Of a stretch of DNA of 28,537 bases, positions 15,707-24,135 are shown piece after piece. The stretch is taken from the NCBI GenBank assembly GCA_964574635.1, contig CAZNOG010000023.1:1-28537 (forward strand). The letters are read 5' to 3'. Each line of letters starts with the position of its first letter. Positions within the stretch are counted from its first letter, which is position 1. This stretch comes from CAZNOG01 sp964574635 (GTDB lineage: Bacteria; Bacteroidota; Bacteroidia; Flavobacteriales_D; Cryomorphaceae). The position numbers were made by a program, and so were the translations under genes. The notes under the pieces are model-generated. The model was not told where the DNA came from and did no database searches. It was given only the letters and a program-made list of their open reading frames with translations.

Positions 15707-17347
15707 TTATCGAGCGATTACGAGCTTGGTTTTGGCGCGGGATCTGTCGGTGAAGTTGATTTCGACAGTGTACACGCCGGGCTTGAGGTCCGCGATCGGA
15801 TACGTACTGCCGGCGGTGGATTCGAACGATTTTTGAAGGCGTCCGCCCATGTCGTACAGGCGAATGTCACGCACGGTACCGGTTTCCGCTTCGATTCCAA
15901 AACGTTGGGAGGCCGGGTTAGGCACGATGGAAACTCCGCTGCGTGACAATTCATGTATACCGGTGATTCCCATTGCGGTAACGGGAATATTGAACGGGCC
16001 GGCCACCGATTGAAAGGCGAGGATGCCCTCGCCGAGTCCATCCAATATTTCGGGATTTACGCTCACGGACAGTGAGACGCTTTCGCCGGCGAGGATGACC
16101 GTGGGTGTGGAGCCTTGCAGGGAAAAGGCGGGGTGGCCGGTAAGTTGAAAGTCGGAAACGTTCAGAAATCGGTTGCCCACGTTGGAAATGACGAGGTTGA
16201 AGGTGAGGGCCGTGGAACCGCTCACTTCGCCGAAATCGACGGATTCGTGGCTCAAGTGCACGACGGCCTGCGGGGGCCTGTTTTCTTCGAGGCGAAAATT
16301 GTAGATGCGATCGATGAATTCGGGGTAATCCACGAAGGGGTTTCTATTATTTTGAAACTCCGAGATATCCTGATTGCGGTTTTTCTCTACCTGCGTGGGC
16401 GGATAGGTGGCGCTCCACTCGCGGAGGGTGGTTTCCATGAGTTCGGACACGTGGCCGCCGTAGTTTTGGTACCGCGTGATGAAGTAAAAAATGGACCGCG
16501 CCACCGTGCCTTTGTGCGCGTCCCGGGGTTCGAATACGGTGGCTCCCGTCTGGTCGATTCCGCGCTTGCTACCGCCCTGCTGCCAATCAGCGGCTCCGGT
16601 TACGTTGCCGAAGCGCAGATTGCCCCGCACCGAATTCGCGTTTACATCGGTGGGAAAAAGATGGTGCACGTCCGTGCGCATGGGGAGGTTTTGGTTGAAA
16701 AACCCTTGGGGGAAGGTGTGTTCCGTATTGACGTTGTAATTGTTGAACAGGTCCGTGCGGCTGCTGTACCCCACGGCGTCTGTGCCGAGGTACACGCGGG
16801 TCAATCGGTTTTGCGATGAGCCTTGCCCGTTGACTTTCTGGTTGTCGACGATCATGAACATCTTGTCCCGGGCCTCATTGTACCCGAATTGCACGTAGCC
16901 TTGTGAGGTGATTTGCTTCAGCTTTTGCTCCAGCGCCTCGTCCATGAGGTTGAACGTCTCGTCGTAGTAATCCATGGGATAGGTGCACGACCCCAACAGA
17001 TCGACGGCTACGGCGCCGCGGTTTCCGGAAGTCAGGATCACGAGCTCGCTGTTGTGATCGATGTTGTGCCGGGGCTCGTACACCACGTAAAAACCCTCCG
17101 TGTCTTGAGCGGCGATGCTCGCGGGGATTTGGTTCGTGCGGAAAGGCGAAGTGTTCAGCACGTCGAAATACCTCAAATCTTCGATGAAAATTTCGTCATC
17201 CGACAGGTTTGTCACCTCCACGTACACGCTGTCTTTTTGGCCGTAGACCACGGTTCCGAAATCAATTTGCGACGGGGTTACTTCAATGTTTTGGGCCGTG
17301 CAGTGCAGACCCAGCGTCATGGAAAGTGCAAAAGCGATTTTTTTCAT
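15707..17347 (-). CDS. Secreted endonuclease I (EndA family) with ASH-like domains and T9SS type A sorting domain
   Basis: This 546-aa protein has a signal peptide (1-18), an N-terminal beta domain with the ASH/MSP-like pattern (about 20-115, IDFGTVVYGQKDSVYVEVTNL), an endonuclease I domain (about 118-345), a second ASH-like domain (about 362-455, VDFGEVSGSTALTFNLVISNVG) and a type A sorting domain (about 470-546, VSIVPNPASQRF, IRLYDMGGR, DLKPGVYTVEI, KLVIAR). Nuclease signatures are NTEHTFPQGFF with His210, DVHHLFPTD with His228/His229, NSVRGNLRFG and the late ARSIFYFITRY. EndA-type enzymes cut DNA or RNA nonspecifically with a divalent metal; secreted forms feed on extracellular DNA or help evade traps. 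Located 61 bp after coaE on the same strand but probably independent. Confidence 0.92.
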   Translation of the reverse strand: MKKIAFALSMTLGLHCTAQNIEVTPSQIDFGTVVYGQKDSVYVEVTNLSDDEIFIEDLRYFDVLNTSPFRTNQIPASIAAQDTEGFYVVYEPRHNIDHNSELVILTSGNRGAVAVDLLGSCTYPMDYYDETFNLMDEALEQKLKQITSQGYVQFGYNEARDKMFMIVDNQKVNGQGSSQNRLTRVYLGTDAVGYSSRTDLFNNYNVNTEHTFPQGFFNQNLPMRTDVHHLFPTDVNANSVRGNLRFGNVTGAADWQQGGSKRGIDQTGATVFEPRDAHKGTVARSIFYFITRYQNYGGHVSELMETTLREWSATYPPTQVEKNRNQDISEFQNNRNPFVDYPEFIDRIYNFRLEENRPPQAVVHLSHESVDFGEVSGSTALTFNLVISNVGNRFLNVSDFQLTGHPAFSLQGSTPTVILAGESVSLSVSVNPEILDGLGEGILAFQSVAGPFNIPVTAMGITGIHELSRSGVSIVPNPASQRFGIEAETGTVRDIRLYDMGGRLQKSFESTAGSTYPIADLKPGVYTVEINFTDRSRAKTKLVIAR

Positions 17348-17408
17348 GGTTTTTGGGGGTGTGTCTTTGGGGGGTGAATACTCGGCCGAAGAGCAAAACC
17401 ACAGCCGA

Positions 17409-18050
17409 TCAAGATTTTTGAGGGCCCTCGCTTTCGAGAAGTGCCCGGTGAATTTCCAATACCGCCGGAATCAAGGGTTGCTCTCCGTCGTTTTCGATGA
17501 CGTATTGGGCAAACCCGCGTTTTTTTTCTTCGGGCCATTGCGCCGCCATGCGTTTGCGCACCTCCTCGGCGGTGACTCCATCTCGTTTGGTCACGCGTTC
17601 TATCCTCACGTCTTCGGGAGCGGTTACGAGAATCAGCGCGTCGAGTTGTTCATACGCTCCCGTTTCGATAAGGATCGCAGCTTCGTTGATGACGTAGGGC
17701 GCGCTTGCGTGTTCGTCGGCGAAATCCCGAAAAGCCCGGCGCACGGCGGGATGGATGATGGCGTTGAGTTTTTCCCTCATGGAGGGATCGGAAAAGATCA
17801 CTCCGGCCAGGTATTTCCTGTCGGGCGCGCCGTTTACGTAGGCCTTTTCACCGAATACGTTCACGACGTCGCGGCGCACCCCGGGGTCTTTTTCGAGGAG
17901 TTCCTTGCCCGCGCGGTCCGAATCGAAAATAGGTATGCCGAGGGTGGCGAAAATTTTGGCCGCCACGGATTTTCCCGCGCCGATGCCGCCGGTAAGGCCG
18001 ATAAGTTTGGGTTTACTTTTTGACAAGCTCCTGCTCGTTGGAACCACCAT
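17409..18050 (-). CDS. coaE: Dephospho-CoA kinase
   Basis: This 213-aa cytoplasmic protein phosphorylates dephospho-CoA in the last step of coenzyme A synthesis. The P-loop GLTGGIGAGKS (18-28) opens the kinase fold; IPIFDSDRAGKELL (39-52) carries the conserved D-x-D, HPAVRR (about 101-106) and KRMAAQWPEEKK (about 165-176, with the conserved RMxxQ.....K lid) follow. Length is typical. The annotated ATG overlaps the yajC stop by 38 bp, a long overlap; a TTG at 18026 would cut it to 14 bp and still spare the P-loop. It is the last gene of the nusB-DUF1573-yajC-coaE run, an arrangement I associate with Bacteroidota. Confidence 0.95.
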   Translation of the reverse strand: MVVPTSRSLSKSKPKLIGLTGGIGAGKSVAAKIFATLGIPIFDSDRAGKELLEKDPGVRRDVVNVFGEKAYVNGAPDRKYLAGVIFSDPSMREKLNAIIHPAVRRAFRDFADEHASAPYVINEAAILIETGAYEQLDALILVTAPEDVRIERVTKRDGVTAEEVRKRMAAQWPEEKKRGFAQYVIENDGEQPLIPAVLEIHRALLESEGPQKS

Positions 18051-18333
18051 CCGGCGAAATGGCCGATTTTTCCATGCGCAGTTTGCCGCTTCCGGTGTCG
18101 ATGATCACGGTTTTCTCTTGCACGGAAACGACTTTGCCGTGGATTCCGCCGATGGTCACCACTTTGGTGCCTTCCTGCAAGCTTTCCCTGAATTTCTTCG
18201 CTTCTTTGGCTCTTTTCGCTTGGGGGCGAATCATAAAGAAGTAAAAGATCACGATGATGGCGACCCAAAACAAGATCCCCATATACCCTTGGCCGCCGTC
18301 CGCGGCTTGAAGCAAAATGGTCATTAAATTCAT
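18013..18333 (-). CDS. yajC: Preprotein translocase accessory subunit YajC
   Basis: This 106-aa protein is YajC, the small single-pass membrane protein of the SecDF-YajC holotranslocon. From ATG 18333 the sequence begins MNLMTILLQAADGG, followed by one helix (ILFWVAIIVIFYFFMI, about 19-34) and the family-defining RPQAKRAKEAKKFRESLQEGTKVVTIGGIHGKVV. The domain ends in strands IIDTGSGKLRMEKSAI. A longer frame reaches back to 18447 but runs into the DUF1573 gene and adds an unrelated Arg/His-rich stretch, so it is rejected. It lies 5 bp after the DUF1573 stop and overlaps coaE. Confidence 0.93.
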   Translation of the reverse strand: MNLMTILLQAADGGQGYMGILFWVAIIVIFYFFMIRPQAKRAKEAKKFRESLQEGTKVVTIGGIHGKVVSVQEKTVIIDTGSGKLRMEKSAISPDGGSNEQELVKK

Positions 18334-18338
18334 AAACG

Positions 18339-18797
18339 TCAGTTTTTCATGTGGTCGGGAGCTGCGATGTCGGTTTTGATCAGCAATTCGGTGCGCGAAG
18401 GTACGGTATTCGCGGCGATGGCAATGACGATGTCTTGCTTTCCCCACTTGTTGTCGCTGTCGAAAATCACGTCGATCTTTCCGCCTTCACCCGGAAAAAT
18501 CTTGTCGCGGGGATAACTTCTGGGGATGGTGCACCCGCAGCTTCCGGTCACCGATGCGATAATCAAGGGCTCGTCGCCGGTATTGGTGAATTCGAATTGC
18601 ATTTCCACGACCTCCCCCTGGGCGATGCGGCCGGTATCGAACACGGTGTCTTTGAACGTGATCCTGGGACCGCCCTCTTGGGATGTTTCGAAGCGAAGGG
18701 CCTCGGTACCCACACTCCTGTCTTCATTGCCCGACGTACATGCGCCGATCCACATCACAACGATTGCCCCGAGGGCGATGATTCCGAATTTTCTCAT
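18339..18797 (-). CDS. DUF1573 lipoprotein
   Basis: This 152-aa protein has a lipoprotein signal (WIGACTS, lipobox Cys20) and a DUF1573 Ig-like beta-sandwich from about 38 on: FKDTVFDTGRIAQGEVVEMQFEFTNTGDEPLIIASVTGSCGCT, with the near-invariant CGCT (89-92), then SYPRDKIFPGEGGKIDVIFDS. DUF1573 proteins are abundant envelope proteins of Bacteroidota with no settled biochemical role. The start overlaps the nusB stop by ATGA, so the two are likely co-translated. Its place between nusB and yajC appears to be a conserved local order rather than a functional clue. Confidence 0.9.
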   Translation of the reverse strand: MRKFGIIALGAIVVMWIGACTSGNEDRSVGTEALRFETSQEGGPRITFKDTVFDTGRIAQGEVVEMQFEFTNTGDEPLIIASVTGSCGCTIPRSYPRDKIFPGEGGKIDVIFDSDNKWGKQDIVIAIAANTVPSRTELLIKTDIAAPDHMKN

Positions 18798-19750
18798 GTA
18801 ATCAGTCCTCTGCCTACTTTTTTGATGGTTCCTTCTTCCTGCATCTGAATGAAAATCTTGTCGAGAATTCCATTGATAAAGGTACTGCTCTTTGGCGTGC
18901 TGTAGTATTTGGCGATTTCAATGTACTCGTTCAGCGTCACTTTCAGGGGAATTTGGTTGAATTCCCGCGCCTCCGTCAGAGCCATTTGCATGAGGATCAT
19001 GTCCATCAGCGCGATCCTGTCCACTTCCCAATTCTCCGTGCTTTTCTCGATGATCTTTCGGTGTTCGGGACCCTGGGCCCACGTTTTTCGAAACAGAATT
19101 TTCACGAAGGGTTTCTCGTCTTCCGGGTCCTTCCACAGCGGGAGGATGGGATGGGACGCATCCGAATCCGCCTCGAAGGACTTGAAGGTTTTGATGACCA
19201 TCGACGCCACCAGATCGAGGTCGTCCGACCAAAGGATGCTCTTGTCGTCGAAAAACATCCAAAGGGATTCGGAATTGATCAAGTGGCGCTTGAAGATGCG
19301 GATCACCACTTCGCGGTCCATCTCGTAGGCGTTTTTGTCGTCGATCTCGGCCGACATGTACGCCTTGTACTCATCCGTATCCACAAACAGTCGGTACAGT
19401 TTGCGAATCAACTCCCCCTCTCCCATCCAAGAAACTTTGGCGTGCTGCGCCGCGGTTTTCAGGGCGATGTTGGAATCCAGTTGACGCACGAAAGCGTTTT
19501 CCACAAACCGCAAATTGGGATTGAGGTCTTCGTGCGTAGGAAGCCGTTTGTTCTTGTTGTCTTCGATTTTCCGTTCGGCGGCGTCGCGAATTTCGATAAT
19601 GAGCAACAGGAGGAAGAGGTACATTTCGTACATCTTCTCGATGCTCAGCATGAGGGATTTTTCGACTTTGCCGAATTCGGAATCCTCGGTTTGGTACAAG
19701 GAGTACAGCGCTTGGAGGATTTTAATTCTCAGATGTCGTCGGTTGAGCAT
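18794..19750 (-). CDS. nusB: Transcription antitermination factor NusB (long Bacteroidota form)
   Basis: This 318-aa protein opens with MLNRRHLRIKILQALYSLYQ, the typical RR..R.....LYS start of NusB. The all-helical NusB core lies in the C-terminal half (about 195-310: ILFRKTWAQGPEHRKIIEKSTENWEVDRIALMDMILMQMALTEAREFNQIPLKVTLNEYIEIAKYYSTPKSSTFINGILDKI). The motif pair DRIALMDMILMQMAL and IPLKVTLNEYIEIAK is diagnostic. At over 300 aa it is about twice the E. coli length, as is normal for Bacteroidota NusB. It acts with NusE, NusA and NusG in rRNA antitermination. It lies 33 bp downstream of the leucine dehydrogenase-like gene. Confidence 0.93.
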   Translation of the reverse strand: MLNRRHLRIKILQALYSLYQTEDSEFGKVEKSLMLSIEKMYEMYLFLLLLIIEIRDAAERKIEDNKNKRLPTHEDLNPNLRFVENAFVRQLDSNIALKTAAQHAKVSWMGEGELIRKLYRLFVDTDEYKAYMSAEIDDKNAYEMDREVVIRIFKRHLINSESLWMFFDDKSILWSDDLDLVASMVIKTFKSFEADSDASHPILPLWKDPEDEKPFVKILFRKTWAQGPEHRKIIEKSTENWEVDRIALMDMILMQMALTEAREFNQIPLKVTLNEYIEIAKYYSTPKSSTFINGILDKIFIQMQEEGTIKKVGRGLIT

Positions 19751-19783
19751 GGATTTCGTTCTCGCCTGGTTTGTATGGTCCGA

Positions 19784-20893
19784 TCAGAATCTGCTGCGAA
19801 TGGCGGCGATGGATTGGATCCGGTCTTCCGCCATTTGCATGGCCACTTTGTTTGGTGAAACACCCGTTGCGGCGGACCTGTTCAAAATATCGAGTGTGGT
19901 GTGGTAAATGTTCTCGGTTTTCCGCAGTGCGTCTTCGCGGTTGTACCCGATGACCTCGGAGTAGCAATTGATGATTCCTCCGGCGTTGATCACGAAGTCG
20001 GGAGCGTACACCATGCCGTTTTCCGCCAGCATGCGCGAATGCCTTTCCTCGTCGTCGAGTTGGTTGTTGGCCGCACCGGCGATCACACCGCATTTCAGCA
20101 CTTTGAGGGTTTCGTCGTTGAGCACCGCACCCAAGGCGCAAGGCGCGAAGATGTCCATGTCGTAAGCATACACTTCGTCGGCGGGCACCACTTCCACTTT
20201 GTGCTTTTTCGATACGGCGGCGATGCTGTCTTCGTGAATGTCCGAAATGGCGATGTGGGCTCCTTCCTTGGCCAAATTCTCCACGAGGTTGTACCCTACG
20301 TGGCCGACGCCCTGAACCAAGATGCGTTTTCCGGCCAAGCTGTCGGAACCGAAGGCTTTTTTGGCCGCGGCTTTCATACCCATGTACACGCCGTACGCGG
20401 TAACCGGCGAGGGGTCGCCGCTGCCGCCCTTGGTCTCGGGTAGTCCCGAAACGTGCTCGGTTTCCTCGGCCACGTTTTCGATGTCGGCGGTTGAAAACCC
20501 AACGTCTTCGGCGGTGATGTACCGACCGTTAAGGCTGTCGACGAATTGACCGAACCTGCGCATGAGGGCTTCGCTTTTGTCCTTTCTCGAATCGCCGATG
20601 ATGACGGCTTTTCCTCCTCCCAAATGCAGTCCGGCCACGGCCGACTTGTAGGTCATGCCCCGGGAAAGTCGAAGTACGTCTTTCAAAGCCTCCGCTTCGG
20701 ATTGGTATGGCCACATGCGTGTGCCGCCCAAAGAGGGACCCAAAACGGTGTTGTGGATGGCGATTATTGCCCGCAATCCGGTCGACTTGTCATTGCAAAA
20801 AAGCACTTGCTCGTGCTCCAATTCCATCATCTGGGCCAATGGGCCGGTCTGTACATCCTTCATCGTTGTGGATTCAGATTGTTCTTGATTCAT
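19784..20893 (-). CDS. Leucine/branched-chain amino acid dehydrogenase (Glu/Leu/Phe/Val dehydrogenase family)
   Basis: This 369-aa cytoplasmic NAD-dependent oxidoreductase deaminates an aliphatic or aromatic amino acid to its 2-oxo acid. The substrate-site lysine region MTYKSAVAGLHLGGGKAVI (80-98) contains Lys83 and catalytic Lys95, matching Lys68 and Lys80 of leucine dehydrogenases. The Rossmann glycine motif is QGVGHVG near 194-200, and FVINAGGIINCYSE near 308-321 is the C-terminal family signature. Length suits the leucine/phenylalanine dehydrogenase group rather than glutamate dehydrogenase. Leucine is the best guess; phenylalanine or valine is possible. The frame begins at ATG 20893; ATG 20863 (MKDVQTG) is a credible alternative. 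Confidence 0.88.
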   Translation of the reverse strand: MNQEQSESTTMKDVQTGPLAQMMELEHEQVLFCNDKSTGLRAIIAIHNTVLGPSLGGTRMWPYQSEAEALKDVLRLSRGMTYKSAVAGLHLGGGKAVIIGDSRKDKSEALMRRFGQFVDSLNGRYITAEDVGFSTADIENVAEETEHVSGLPETKGGSGDPSPVTAYGVYMGMKAAAKKAFGSDSLAGKRILVQGVGHVGYNLVENLAKEGAHIAISDIHEDSIAAVSKKHKVEVVPADEVYAYDMDIFAPCALGAVLNDETLKVLKCGVIAGAANNQLDDEERHSRMLAENGMVYAPDFVINAGGIINCYSEVIGYNREDALRKTENIYHTTLDILNRSAATGVSPNKVAMQMAEDRIQSIAAIRSRF

Positions 20894-21037
20894 ATCTCGT
20901 TTTTTTCAAATGCGGTTGAGGGGGTCTCGTTCATCGGAAATCGCGGGGAGACGCCCGTGGTCGGTTGTGGCGGCGCCACAGCCCGACGGGGGTGTCCGGA
21001 TAGAAGAAATTCAATGGAGCCGAGCGAAGCGGCAAGG

Positions 21038-21069
21038 TTGAGGACAAACACGAAATAAACGTAAATTTG
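21038..21069 (+). promoter_or_regulatory. Candidate Bacteroidota-type promoter for the ABC exporter gene
   Basis: TTG at 21038-21040 and TAAATTTG at 21062-21069 match the -33 TTG / -7 TAnnTTTG consensus with a 21-bp spacer, the same spacing as the Sua5 promoter. It would give a leader of about 80 nt before ATG 21157 and lies in the 263-bp divergent gap between the leucine dehydrogenase-like and ABC genes. No other element is evident there. Confidence 0.55.
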
Positions 21070-21156
21070 CGACGTGTATTTCCGATACAAGCCGCACAAA
21101 AGTACACTTTTTTTTGACCGGACATCCCCTGTTCCGACCCGTTTCCCTGACATTCT

Positions 21157-23034
21157 ATGAAAGCTCTCGCGCACTTAAATAAGTACTTGTTCCTATACAA
21201 GTGGAGGCTGATCTTGGGGGTGCTGTTCATCATCGCTTCCAACGTCTTCGCCATTTACGCACCGCGGTTGGTGCGCGAGGCCTTCGATCTGATTTCCCGT
21301 GCACTGCAAACGTACCAATCGGGTGCCGTCGACGACTTCTCGGTGACGCTGCCCGACGCCATCGCAATGATTTACAGGTGGGCGGGCATGGACCCCACGA
21401 CCCTGCAATCGGCGGATTCCCTGCCTGAACTCGCGGCGCTCATCACGAAATTGGCCTTGATGCTGGCGGTGCTCTACTTCGTGGTGGCGATTTTCAAAGG
21501 GGTGTTCTTGTTCTTCACGCGACAGACCATCATCGTGACCTCACGACTGATCGAGTTCGACCTGAAAAACGAGATTTTCGACCATTACCAAAAGCTGAGC
21601 CTGTCGTTTTACCGACGCAACAATACGGGCGACTTGATGAACCGCATCAGCGAGGACGTCACTTTCGTGCGCATGTACCTCGGGCCGGCCATCATGTACT
21701 CCATCAACTTGGTGGTACTTTCGGTGCTCGCGGTGGGAGCCATGATCAGCGTAAACGCCGAACTGACGCTCTACGTATTGCTCCCCCTCCCCATCCTTTC
21801 GGTCTCCATTTACTACGTGAGCCGCATGATCAATCAGCGCAGCGCAAAAGTTCAAAAACAGCAATCCCGATTGTCGACCTTAGTGCAGGAGACGTTCTCG
21901 GGCATTCGGGTGTTGAAGGCCTACAACCGACAACGCGCCACGAAAGACAATTTTGCGGAAGAATCGAACCGGTACAAAGCCATGACGCTCGACTTGGTGA
22001 AAGTGGAGGCGCTCTTCATGCCCTCCATCATCTTGTTGATCGGATTGAGCACCATCCTTACCATATATGTAGGTGGAGTAAAAGCCATCGCCGGTGAAAT
22101 CACCATCGGCAACATCGCGGAATTCGTGATTTACGTCAATATGCTCACCTGGCCTTTCGCCTCCATCGGTTGGGTGACGTCCCTCGTTCAGCGCGCGGCG
22201 GCTTCCCAAACGCGCATCAACGAGTTCTTGAACACCGAACCGGAAATCAAAAACCTCAAAGAAGAACCCGACGACATTCAAGGCGAGGTGGTGTTCGACC
22301 GCGTGGGCTACACGTATTCCGACAGCGGAATCGAAGCGTTGAAGGACGTTTCATTCCGTATTCCCGTCGGCGAGACTCTGGCGATCGTCGGCCGTACGGG
22401 CTCGGGGAAGAGCACCATCGCCAACCTGATCTGCCGCAACTTGGAAGCCACCGAAGGGGAAGTGCGCATCGACGGGGTGCCCATCCGCGAGCTGAACCTC
22501 GACAGTCTTCACGCCGCCATCGGCTACGTGCCTCAGGACGTGTTTCTGTTTAGCGACACCATTGCGAACAACATCGCCTTCGGACTGGAGCCGGAGGAAG
22601 TGACGGCGGAAATCGTGGAGCAAGCCGCCCGCGACGCCGACGTGCTCGAAAACATCAAGGGTTTTCCCAAGGGTTTCGAGACCATGCTGGGCGAGAGGGG
22701 AATCAACTTGTCGGGTGGTCAGAAGCAGCGCGTGAGCATCGCCAGGGCCATCGCGAGGAAACCGCAAATCCTGATTTTCGACGACTGTCTCTCGGCCGTG
22801 GATACGGAAACCGAGGAGGTGATCCTCAACAATCTGAAACGCATCATGAAGGGCCGAACCACGTTGTTGATCAGCCACCGCGTATCGACGGTAAAATCGG
22901 CCGACAACATTCTGGTGCTCGACAAAGGCCGCATCATCGAAAGCGGCACCCACGAAGAACTCCTCGAAGCCGACGGAGAATACGCGAGTCTGCACCGCAA
23001 ACAGCTCTTGGAGGAAAGGAAGGAAGTGAACTGA
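21157..23034 (+). CDS. ABC exporter half-transporter (fused permease and ATPase)
   Basis: This 625-aa inner-membrane protein has an N-terminal type IV exporter transmembrane domain (about 1-340, six helices, with an extra polar insertion at about 45-90 in the first outer loop) and a C-terminal nucleotide-binding domain. Motifs: Walker A GRTGSGKST (412-420), Q-loop YVPQD, signature LSGGQ (518-522), Walker B ILIFDD with Asp542, D-loop SAVD and H-loop His574. The residue after the Walker B aspartate, normally catalytic Glu, is Asp543, so this half resembles the degenerate-site subunits of heterodimeric exporters such as TM287 or BmrC. No partner half is adjacent. Substrate unknown (lipid or drug). 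Two ATP sites formed by a homodimer would both carry Asp. Confidence 0.92.
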   Translation: MKALAHLNKYLFLYKWRLILGVLFIIASNVFAIYAPRLVREAFDLISRALQTYQSGAVDDFSVTLPDAIAMIYRWAGMDPTTLQSADSLPELAALITKLALMLAVLYFVVAIFKGVFLFFTRQTIIVTSRLIEFDLKNEIFDHYQKLSLSFYRRNNTGDLMNRISEDVTFVRMYLGPAIMYSINLVVLSVLAVGAMISVNAELTLYVLLPLPILSVSIYYVSRMINQRSAKVQKQQSRLSTLVQETFSGIRVLKAYNRQRATKDNFAEESNRYKAMTLDLVKVEALFMPSIILLIGLSTILTIYVGGVKAIAGEITIGNIAEFVIYVNMLTWPFASIGWVTSLVQRAAASQTRINEFLNTEPEIKNLKEEPDDIQGEVVFDRVGYTYSDSGIEALKDVSFRIPVGETLAIVGRTGSGKSTIANLICRNLEATEGEVRIDGVPIRELNLDSLHAAIGYVPQDVFLFSDTIANNIAFGLEPEEVTAEIVEQAARDADVLENIKGFPKGFETMLGERGINLSGGQKQRVSIARAIARKPQILIFDDCLSAVDTETEEVILNNLKRIMKGRTTLLISHRVSTVKSADNILVLDKGRIIESGTHEELLEADGEYASLHRKQLLEERKEVN

Positions 23035-23341
23035 CCGCGGGGCGGCGGGGACGAAGTGCCGAGAGGCCGATAATGAAATCCTGATATATAGAGGGATGCA
23101 CGAAAGTGCGTAGTAGGTGGAGTATCGCTCATTCGAGACGGACAACAGAGAAACTCCTTATAAGTTGATTACTTCTCATTCGGGGCAAGATTGCACCACC
23201 CATACCTAATCTCAGTCAGAAAACACTTACATACAGTTAATTAGACATTAAACAGAGAAATATTTCGCATTTTTTCGTTTTGAAAGTATCTACAAAGGAA
23301 AATAATGCTATATTTACCTCGAAATACGGAACGAGAAATCC
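23035..23341. other. 307-bp intergenic junction between GC-rich chromosome and AT-richer RM island
   Basis: No gene is visible here. Composition falls from GC-rich (first about 30 bp) to strongly AT-rich by 23220. A hairpin ATGCAC-GAAA-GTGCGT (23096-23111, one T:G pair) lies 61 bp after the ABC stop; its GNRA-type loop is suggestive, but no T-run follows, so termination is uncertain. TATATTTA (23309-23316) resembles a -7 box but lacks a well-spaced TTG. No tRNA, integrase or direct-repeat attachment site is seen. Confidence 0.6.
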
Positions 23342-23911
23342 ATGAATGTAAAGCTCAGCGATATTGCCCAACTACAATTTGGTTTATACACCAAACCTTC
23401 TGATGAGGGTAATGCTGTCTATTTACAGGCAAAGCACTTTGATGATTGGGGAAATCAAACAGAGCAGATCGACACGTTTATTCAGATCGACCAAAAGAAT
23501 GAATCTCACCTCCTTGATGACGGTGACATCATTTTGGTAGGTAAAGGAATGAGAAACTTTGCCTGGACTTATGATAAAACATTTGGTCCGGCCATTGCCT
23601 CCTCTATCTTCTTTGTCATCAAACCAAACCGAACGAGGGCAATACCGGAATTCCTCACCACCTTATTCAATATGCCCCAAACCCAGGCATATTTTCAAAC
23701 CCTGGGCGCCGGCAGCTCCATCCCTTCCATTCGGAAATCCGAATTGGAAGCCTTTACGGTTAAGCTTCCCTCATTGGATCTTCAGCAAAAGGCTATTGCG
23801 ATTAAGGAGTTACATTACAAAGACATGGAGATCTCCAACAAGATCATTACCGAAAAGCGAAAAGCTTATCAGGCAGTCATTAAAAACCTAATTGACAACA
23901 ATCATGAGTAA
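23342..23911 (+). CDS. Half-size type I restriction specificity subunit (single target-recognition domain)
   Basis: This 189-aa protein has one target-recognition domain (about 1-145) and one C-terminal helical spacer (about 150-189). The opening KLSDIAQLQFGLYTKP, the central DDGDIILVGKGMRNFAWTY, the SSIFFVIKPN strand and the exit motif GSSIPSIRKSELEAFTVKLPSLDLQQKAIAI are typical of HsdS domains. Normal HsdS has two such halves (about 400 aa), as the downstream copy does. Half-size subunits can work as head-to-tail dimers. It is the first gene of the island and ends inside the start of the DUF2188 gene (8-bp overlap), so it belongs to the operon. It may give the HsdM a second, palindromic specificity, or have become a regulator. 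Confidence 0.8.
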   Translation: MNVKLSDIAQLQFGLYTKPSDEGNAVYLQAKHFDDWGNQTEQIDTFIQIDQKNESHLLDDGDIILVGKGMRNFAWTYDKTFGPAIASSIFFVIKPNRTRAIPEFLTTLFNMPQTQAYFQTLGAGSSIPSIRKSELEAFTVKLPSLDLQQKAIAIKELHYKDMEISNKIITEKRKAYQAVIKNLIDNNHE

Positions 23912-24131
23912 AAATTCCAGGCACGTGGTCCCCAATCCCGGTGGAGGATGGGACTCCAAAAAATCAGGAGCGAAGAGAGCATCCGGACACTTCGACACCA
24001 AAAAGGAAGCGGAAAAGTACAGCAGGAACCTTTCGAGACGAGAAGGCTCGGAACTCTACATCCATGGAAAAGATGGCAAAATTCAAAGAAAGGACTCTCA
24101 CGGAAACGACCCCTACCCGCCAAAAGGCTGA
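23904..24131 (+). CDS. DUF2188 small basic protein
   Basis: This 75-aa protein is DUF2188 along nearly its full length: RHVVPNPGGGWDSKKSGAKRASGHFDTKKEAEKYSRNL, then the GSELYIHGKDGKIQRKDSHGNDPYPPKG ending. The HVVPNxxGGWxVK, FDTKxEA and IHGxDGxI..xDSHGNDPxPPxG pattern defines the family. The fold is small, charged and cytoplasmic; its function is not established, though such genes are often embedded in RM and other accessory loci. The start is placed at ATG 23904, because the upstream ATG 23892 lies deeper in the half-HsdS gene. The hsdM start is 4 bp after its stop. Confidence 0.88.
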   Translation: MSKNSRHVVPNPGGGWDSKKSGAKRASGHFDTKKEAEKYSRNLSRREGSELYIHGKDGKIQRKDSHGNDPYPPKG

Positions 24132-24135
24132 AAAC

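Noticed and set aside
18334..18447. Longer N-terminus for YajC
   Set aside because: The added His/Arg-rich stretch is the DUF1573 gene out of frame; YajC proteins begin right before the membrane helix.
23941..24135. Longer N-terminus for HsdM
   Set aside because: The extra 65 residues are the DUF2188 gene read in another frame; HsdM homologues begin close to ATG 24136.
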